From assembly GCA_039935415.1 (NCBI GenBank), contig JBDTKH010000014.1, positions 1 to 64,000 of the forward strand: a stretch of 64,000 nt of DNA, read 5' to 3'. The stretch's first letter is position 1. Each line of letters begins with the position of its first letter. Source of the stretch: Palsa-870 sp039935415 (GTDB lineage: Bacteria; Chloroflexota; Dormibacteria; Dormibacterales; Dormibacteraceae). Positions 59,804 through 64,000 of this stretch are shown piece by piece. Both the position numbers and the translations under genes were made by a program. The notes below the pieces were generated by a model that was given only the letters and a program-made list of their open reading frames with translations, did no database searches and was not told where the DNA came from.

Positions 59804-60599
59804 GGACGGCGACCAGGTTGTAGCCGCGCGCGCTCGCGCGCACGAAACTCTGACCGAGCCCAGGCTCGAGGTCGTCCAGCCGCCGCCTGAGCGTCAGCAG
59901 CGCCGAGTGCACGGTCGAGTGCGCAGCGTTGCTGCGGAAAAGACCTGCTTCGATCAGGTCCCGCGCTGTCACCGGCTTCGAGCCTTGCGCCAGGAAAAGG
60001 ACGAGCGCCGCCTGCTGCTGCGTGAGACGCACCTCTCCGCGGCCGAGCTTCGCCATCCGGCGCGTCGGGTCGAACTCGAGGCGTCCGAAGCGATAGCTCC
60101 CCGCCCGGCCGGTGCCGCGCTCGACCAGGCGCGCAGCGAGGTCGGAGTAGATGTGCGCCATCGGCACGTTGCCCTTGACGAAGTAAGAGCTGGCGCCCAG
60201 CTCGTATGCCTTGCGGATCGACGCCGAGTTGACCTGGGCCGCCGAGAGCACGATCACCGGCAGGCCTGGATGGTGGTGGCGGATCCAGGTCAAGAGCTCG
60301 AATCCCGACTCCTCGCCCTCGTCCAGGACCAGGTCCAGGAGCACCGCCGCCACCCGCTCGCGTTCCAGCAGCTCGCGGGCCTCAGGCGCCGACGAGGAGA
60401 CGCTTGGCCGATAGCCGAGGTCGTGCAGGTCGATCCTCAGCTGCTGCTGCATGGCGGGCTCGTCCTCCACCACGAGCACCGAAGAACCCAGGACCTCAGC
60501 CGGCCGGTAGACCTCCAGGCCGGGCGGCAGCGGAGGCAGGCGCACCTCTCGAGTTCGAGTGGGACGGCGGGCTGGGCGTTGGATGCTGTGATTTTCCAA
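59796..60599 (-). CDS. OmpR-type response regulator
   Basis: A 267-residue protein: about 40 residues of basic Pro/Arg-rich leader, a receiver domain (SSVLVVEDEPAMQQQLRIDL, phospho-Asp in AVLLDLVLDEGEESGFELLT, Lys in SSYFVKGNVP), and a C-terminal winged helix (RFGRLEFDPTRRMAKLGRGE, then SALLTLRRRLDDLEPGLGQS and RGYNLV). It probably controls transcription in response to a kinase such as the neighbouring multi-GAF sensor. The first ~35 residues may not be translated. Confidence 0.88.
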   Translation of the reverse strand: MENHSIQRPARRPTRTREVRLPPLPPGLEVYRPAEVLGSSVLVVEDEPAMQQQLRIDLHDLGYRPSVSSSAPEARELLERERVAAVLLDLVLDEGEESGFELLTWIRHHHPGLPVIVLSAAQVNSASIRKAYELGASSYFVKGNVPMAHIYSDLAARLVERGTGRAGSYRFGRLEFDPTRRMAKLGRGEVRLTQQQAALVLFLAQGSKPVTARDLIEAGLFRSNAAHSTVHSALLTLRRRLDDLEPGLGQSFVRASARGYNLVAVHE

Positions 60600-60722
60600 G
60601 GAATCGGCCTACATTAGTCTTAATAATTAATGGCGGGATCTGAATACTCAAATTCGAATGGGCCGCCGCATACTTCCTGCCGGACCTGGCATAAATTGGA
60701 AAAACAAAGGGGTAATTTGGGG
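60600..60722. promoter_or_regulatory. AT-rich promoter region with palindrome
   Basis: A locally AT-rich patch between divergent genes. It has the perfect 11-base palindrome TTAATAATTAA (60619-60629) and AAATTCGAATGG. GGCATAAATTGG may hold a -10 for the small gene at 60723. The regulators on both sides make autoregulation likely. Confidence 0.4.
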
Positions 60723-60842
60723 ATGACCTGGGGTTTCAAGCTCCGTAGGGTTGCCTTCGTGCTGATGTTGCTCGGCGTGCTGGCTCTCGCCTCTGGCGTG
60801 AACTGGGTCGACTACATGTCGATGTTCGCCTTCTGGTGGTAG
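60723..60842 (+). CDS. 39-residue single-pass membrane peptide
   Basis: A very short gene: basic start MTWGFKLRRV, then a membrane segment AFVLMLLGVLALASGVNWVD and an aromatic end MSMFAFWW. A purine-rich AAAGGGG and TTTGGGG precede the ATG. The charge pattern puts the N-terminus inside. It lies between two response regulator genes. The frame is open further upstream to 60630, but only this part looks like protein. Function unknown. Confidence 0.6.
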   Translation: MTWGFKLRRVAFVLMLLGVLALASGVNWVDYMSMFAFWW

Positions 60843-60846
60843 TCAC

Positions 60847-61281
60847 CTAAGCGTCTGACTCCCGGCGCTCGCGAGAGCGCCGGATCGCAGGCGGCAGAAG
60901 CGCGTAGAGGTCTGCTCGGTCCACAGCTTTGCTCATGTACCCGACCACGTCCGGGTCGTCGGTCCCAGAGGGGAACACCGGGTAAGCGGTGTAGAAGATC
61001 ACTGGCACCTTCTGGCCGCGCGCCCTCAGCTCGTTGAGCAGGCCCCAGCCGTCCATCGGCTCGGGCAGCATCAGGTCGATGATCGCGACCTCCGGATGGT
61101 CCGACTGCGCGCGCTCGAGCGCCTGGTCCGCGTCCTCGGCCATCGACACCTTGTAGCCGAGCATCCTCAGGTCGGTTTCCAGGATCACGCGCCAGGCGCG
61201 TTCGTCGTCCACGACCAGGACTGTGGATCCGCGCAGGTCGTCGGGTATGGGCGCGATCGGCTTCGGCGGAGTAAACGGCAC
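60847..61281 (-). CDS. Single-domain response regulator
   Basis: A 144-residue receiver-only protein: GSTVLVVDDERAWRVILETD with the acidic pair, phospho-Asp in VAIIDLMLPEPMDGWGLLNE, Thr in VIFYTAYPVF, and Lys in VVGYMSKAVDRADLY. It has no output domain, so it acts by protein contact or in a phosphorelay. GTG at 61281 chosen because the frame upstream is antisense to the sensor gene and Gly/Arg-rich. Divergent from the multi-GAF sensor, its likely partner. Confidence 0.85.
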   Translation of the reverse strand: MPFTPPKPIAPIPDDLRGSTVLVVDDERAWRVILETDLRMLGYKVSMAEDADQALERAQSDHPEVAIIDLMLPEPMDGWGLLNELRARGQKVPVIFYTAYPVFPSGTDDPDVVGYMSKAVDRADLYALLPPAIRRSRERRESDA

Positions 61282-61417
61282 GGGAATCTGGCGCAGTATA
61301 TCGGTGGCAATGGCAACTCCCGCGCGGCGAACCACCCGGCCGCACGCTCCACCCAGGCCGACGAGCAAGCCACCCGCAAGGCCAAAGGTCGCGCGCCGGC
61401 CCGCCCCGCCGACCTTG

Positions 61418-64000
61418 ATGACCCCCGCCGCCCTGGTGCACGAGCTCACCAGCTGCTCGACGGAAGCGGACATCGTGCAGGTCCTCTATCGCGGCGTCAA
61501 TCCAGTGTTCGGTTACGACGTTGTGGTGCTGCACGTGCTCGAGCGCGAAGGCTGGTTCCGATCGGTCCCGATCGACTCGGGTGTCCTCCAGGACGTCCGT
61601 CGAAGGCCCCTGAGCGGTTCGACGTTCGTGCGGCAGTACGCCGATCCACGCACCACGGTGCTGCCCACCGACCCGAGAAGGGAGAACGTGGGCCGCGGGC
61701 CCGGGGCCGGTCGCAACACGAAGATCGCCATCTGGGTGCCCGTCGAGCACCAGGGCAAGCTGATCGGAAGCGTGATCTACCAGGATCACCGCAATCGCCG
61801 GGTCCCCGCCTCGGAGCTCGCCTTCCTGGACGACGTTCATCGCCACCTCGGCGTGCTGCTTGCCAACGCCTCCCTCAACGAGCTGACCCGAAACCAGGCC
61901 CGGCGCCTGGAGGCTTTGAACAGCATCGCCCGCGCGATGGCGACCACACTCGACGAGACGAGCGTGCTGACGGGCCTTCACGCCACGCTCAGCGAGCTCC
62001 TGCCGGTGGACGCGCTCGAGATGGTCTCCATGCAGGACGGCACGGACGGCAAAGTGCGGCTGCTCCACGTCGAATCCGGCTCGGCGCCGACTGCGCGGTG
62101 GTTGCCCATGCGCTCGCCGCTCGCAGTGGCGGCGCGGGCCGTCGTGCGCGACTCCAAGCCTGTGCTGGTCCACCAGCCCTCTTCGTCGCTGTGGGTCCCG
62201 ATCAAAGAGGGTGGGGTGGCGCGCGGCGCGATGGGCATCAAGTGTTCTCGCCCGTATGCGTACGAGGCCTCGACCGCGGCTTTCCTCGAGCTCGTCTCCG
62301 ACGAGGTCACTCTGGCGATGCGCAACGCGCGGAGCTACGAAGCGATCGAAGACCAGAGGAGGAGGCTCGAGGTCGTCAACACGATCGGACGCAGGCTGGC
62401 CTCCAGCCTCGACCGGTGGTCGATCATGCGCACGTTGCGCGAGGAGCTCGCGACCTTCTTGAACTTCGACGGCTTCATCCTCGCCACCATCACGGACACG
62501 CCTGAAGGTCCCATTGCCGAGGGATACCAGTACGTGGCCGGCGTCGAGGAGGTCGTGCCGCCGGTCGCGCTCGCGGTCACCGGCGCGTCGCGTGAGGCAT
62601 ACGAGACCGGGAAGCCCGTCCTCGTCCGCAACAACCCCTGGCGGCGCTCATTCGAAAGCCAGGCGCTTGAACGCGAACGGTGGACGGTCGGCCAGGGAGC
62701 CGCGGTCTACGTCTCCGGGCCGGCGACCGACCGGCGCCTCGTCTCGCGTTCGTTTGTGTGGGTACCGGTGCTGAGCGGCGACCACATCACCGCCATGCTC
62801 TCACTGCAGTCGTACCACGAGGGGGCGTTCGACGAGTGGCACGTCAAGCTGCTCCAGGACATCGCCGCCCACGTCAGCCTGGCGCTGGCCAACGCCGACC
62901 ACTTCGCCCAGGCGCAGGCCGAGCGCGCCCGCCTCGAGGCGCTGCACGTGCTCGAGATGGGCGTCGCGGGCGCCTCCGATGAGCGTCAGATCGCGGAGGC
63001 GATCTTCACGGTGGTCAGCGAGTACCTGCAGGCGAACCACATGGTCCTGGCCTACCTGGACGTGGCGGGCAACATGGCCGGCTTCACCGGCGAGCGCGGC
63101 GGCGAGGCGCACGCGATCGGCCCGGTTCCGGTCACCAAGGCGCCTTTCTTCCGCCGGATGATCGAGCAGGGCGGGAGCCTCGCCGAAGTCAACTCGACAG
63201 ACCCCGCGGACCTCGAAGGACCGATTGGCTCGTACATCTTCACGCGAGACCCGAGCCACGTCGTCTGGGTGCCGATCACGCAGGCCGACCGCGTGGTCGC
63301 CGGCATCGCCGCTATGCGGAACGACGGCGCTCGTTTCCAGCCCGCTCATCTCAAGCTCCTCGAGACAGCCGCTCCGGTCGTCGGCATCGCTCTTCGGACG
63401 ATGCGGCTGCACCATGCCAACGAGCTCGCCCTTGCGCAGTCGGTCCGCATCCAGGAGCTCGCCGCGCTCGCGGGTCACGAGCTGATGAGCGTCATCGCGA
63501 ACATCGCGGACCAGGCGCGGACGATGCTCGAGTGCGCAGGCGCCGTCTGCTGGGCATTCGACACGGAGGGTCGGATCAGCGCAAGCCGGGGCAGCGGCGA
63601 CTCCGCGGCGGAGGACGTGCTTGCGTGGGCAGGCCTCAACTCGGAGGAAAGCTGGCGCGACGCGCCGACGGGCCTCTTGAGCGGCACCGCGCACGAGCAG
63701 GCATGGACCTTGATCCCGCTTTGGTACGGCGATCGATTGGTCGGGGCGATCGGCGCGGTCCACGCCTCCACCCACCTCGCCGAACCGACATCCGCCGCCC
63801 TCGACTTCGCGCGTCACGCGGCCGTTGCGATCGAGAACTCCCGCCTGGTGGCGGAGACGCGCGGGCGCATCCGCACGCTCGAGGCCGTGGCGGCGTTCGC
63901 AGAGCTGACGCCGACCGAGCCCGACCGCGCGCGCTCGGAGATGGCGAGGCTCGTCAGTCGTGCGCTCGCCAGCTCGCAGGGCGAGCTCTGGCTGCTCGAG
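61418..64000 (+). CDS. Multi-GAF-domain sensor protein, 3' end beyond window
   Basis: An open frame of at least 861 residues that continues past the window. It is built of repeated GAF-like domains: about 1-160, 165-330, 335-500, 505-665 and 680-830, with a sixth starting. Typical pieces are IWVPVEHQGKLIGSVIYQDH, LWVPIKEGGVARGAMGIKCS, FVWVPVLSGDHITAMLSLQS, VVWVPITQADRVVAGIAAMR and WTLIPLWYGDRLVGAIGAVH. Short helices (MRNARSYEAIEDQRRRLEVV) link them. A kinase or other output domain is probably downstream. Start uncertain: ATG at 61418 opens the first domain; ATG at 61310 would add a basic Pro/Arg tail. Confidence 0.85.
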   Translation, partial: MTPAALVHELTSCSTEADIVQVLYRGVNPVFGYDVVVLHVLEREGWFRSVPIDSGVLQDVRRRPLSGSTFVRQYADPRTTVLPTDPRRENVGRGPGAGRNTKIAIWVPVEHQGKLIGSVIYQDHRNRRVPASELAFLDDVHRHLGVLLANASLNELTRNQARRLEALNSIARAMATTLDETSVLTGLHATLSELLPVDALEMVSMQDGTDGKVRLLHVESGSAPTARWLPMRSPLAVAARAVVRDSKPVLVHQPSSSLWVPIKEGGVARGAMGIKCSRPYAYEASTAAFLELVSDEVTLAMRNARSYEAIEDQRRRLEVVNTIGRRLASSLDRWSIMRTLREELATFLNFDGFILATITDTPEGPIAEGYQYVAGVEEVVPPVALAVTGASREAYETGKPVLVRNNPWRRSFESQALERERWTVGQGAAVYVSGPATDRRLVSRSFVWVPVLSGDHITAMLSLQSYHEGAFDEWHVKLLQDIAAHVSLALANADHFAQAQAERARLEALHVLEMGVAGASDERQIAEAIFTVVSEYLQANHMVLAYLDVAGNMAGFTGERGGEAHAIGPVPVTKAPFFRRMIEQGGSLAEVNSTDPADLEGPIGSYIFTRDPSHVVWVPITQADRVVAGIAAMRNDGARFQPAHLKLLETAAPVVGIALRTMRLHHANELALAQSVRIQELAALAGHELMSVIANIADQARTMLECAGAVCWAFDTEGRISASRGSGDSAAEDVLAWAGLNSEESWRDAPTGLLSGTAHEQAWTLIPLWYGDRLVGAIGAVHASTHLAEPTSAALDFARHAAVAIENSRLVAETRGRIRTLEAVAAFAELTPTEPDRARSEMARLVSRALASSQGELWLLE

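Noticed and set aside
1..64000. tRNA or rRNA genes
   Set aside because: I looked for the TTCGAnTC T-arm with acceptor pairing and for rRNA core sequences and saw none; a tRNAscan/cmscan run would settle it.

Overview
The window is a GC-rich stretch of bacterial chromosome with dense genes, many 1-4 base stop/start overlaps and frequent GTG or TTG starts. Several traits suggest an uncultured soil bacterium near Chloroflexota / Candidatus Dormibacterota or deep Actinobacteria: a cox-type molybdenum hydroxylase cluster, menaquinone genes, a deazaflavin (F420)-type nitroreductase and an LLM relic, a DUF5317 membrane protein, a CGNR regulator, an FtsH-like protease and multi-GAF sensors. This placement is inference from gene content. 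There is no rRNA, tRNA, prophage, IS element or CRISPR array that I can recognise.

Layout. 1-0.9 kb: RHH/MazF toxin-antitoxin pair with an operator-like inverted repeat, plus a small gene. 1.3-6.2 kb: complete ribose operon on the minus strand (rbsK-rbsB-rbsD-rbsA-rbsC) with a possible LacI-repressor relic upstream. 6.6-14.6 kb: stress and repair genes (frameshifted ohr, nitroreductase, SnoaL and VOC proteins, ChrB-like protein, soluble histidine kinase, two AlkA-type glycosylases, M3 oligopeptidase, frameshifted aminoglycoside phosphotransferase). 14.6-20.4 kb: 2-oxoacid:ferredoxin oxidoreductase (korAB) divergent from the proton-translocating transhydrogenase (pntAA-pntAB-pntB), both redox-cofactor systems. 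20.5-26.1 kb: a membrane protein, an LLM oxidoreductase relic, a double-GNAT protein, and a thiamine-salvage operon (NCS1 permease + thiD) under a TPP riboswitch. 26-36 kb: two paralogous lipases, other hydrolases, a DoxX-Rieske fusion, DMT transporter, cold-shock protein, an AlkA relic, GH10-like lipoprotein, methyltransferase and amidase. 36-43.7 kb: form II-type cox cluster (coxG divergent from coxS-coxL-coxM-coxD-coxE-xdhC). 43.8-46.5 kb: CGNR regulator, small gene, endonuclease IV, MobA-like transferase. 46.6-53.9 kb: menaquinone genes (menB, menA, a probable menC fragment, menH, menD, menF) and a MerR regulator. 54-60 kb: HtrA-like protease, lytic transglycosylase, FtsH-like protease, DUF5317 protein, M20 amidohydrolase. 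60-64 kb: two response regulators, a 39-residue membrane peptide and a multi-GAF sensor running off the end.

The strongest unexplained signal is a ~177-base element present twice (26082-26260 and 35242-35417). It has three hairpins with compensatory changes between the copies, one of them with a conserved C-C mismatch and GAA loop, and conserved single-stranded motifs. It looks like a family of structured RNAs or structured intergenic repeats. Other notable points are three copies of a double-hairpin palindromic repeat, a 33-base tandem repeat before coxD, a DoxX-Rieske fusion, a MobA fusion, and an unusual number of decayed genes (ohr, aph, LLM, alkA, menC, lacI relics).
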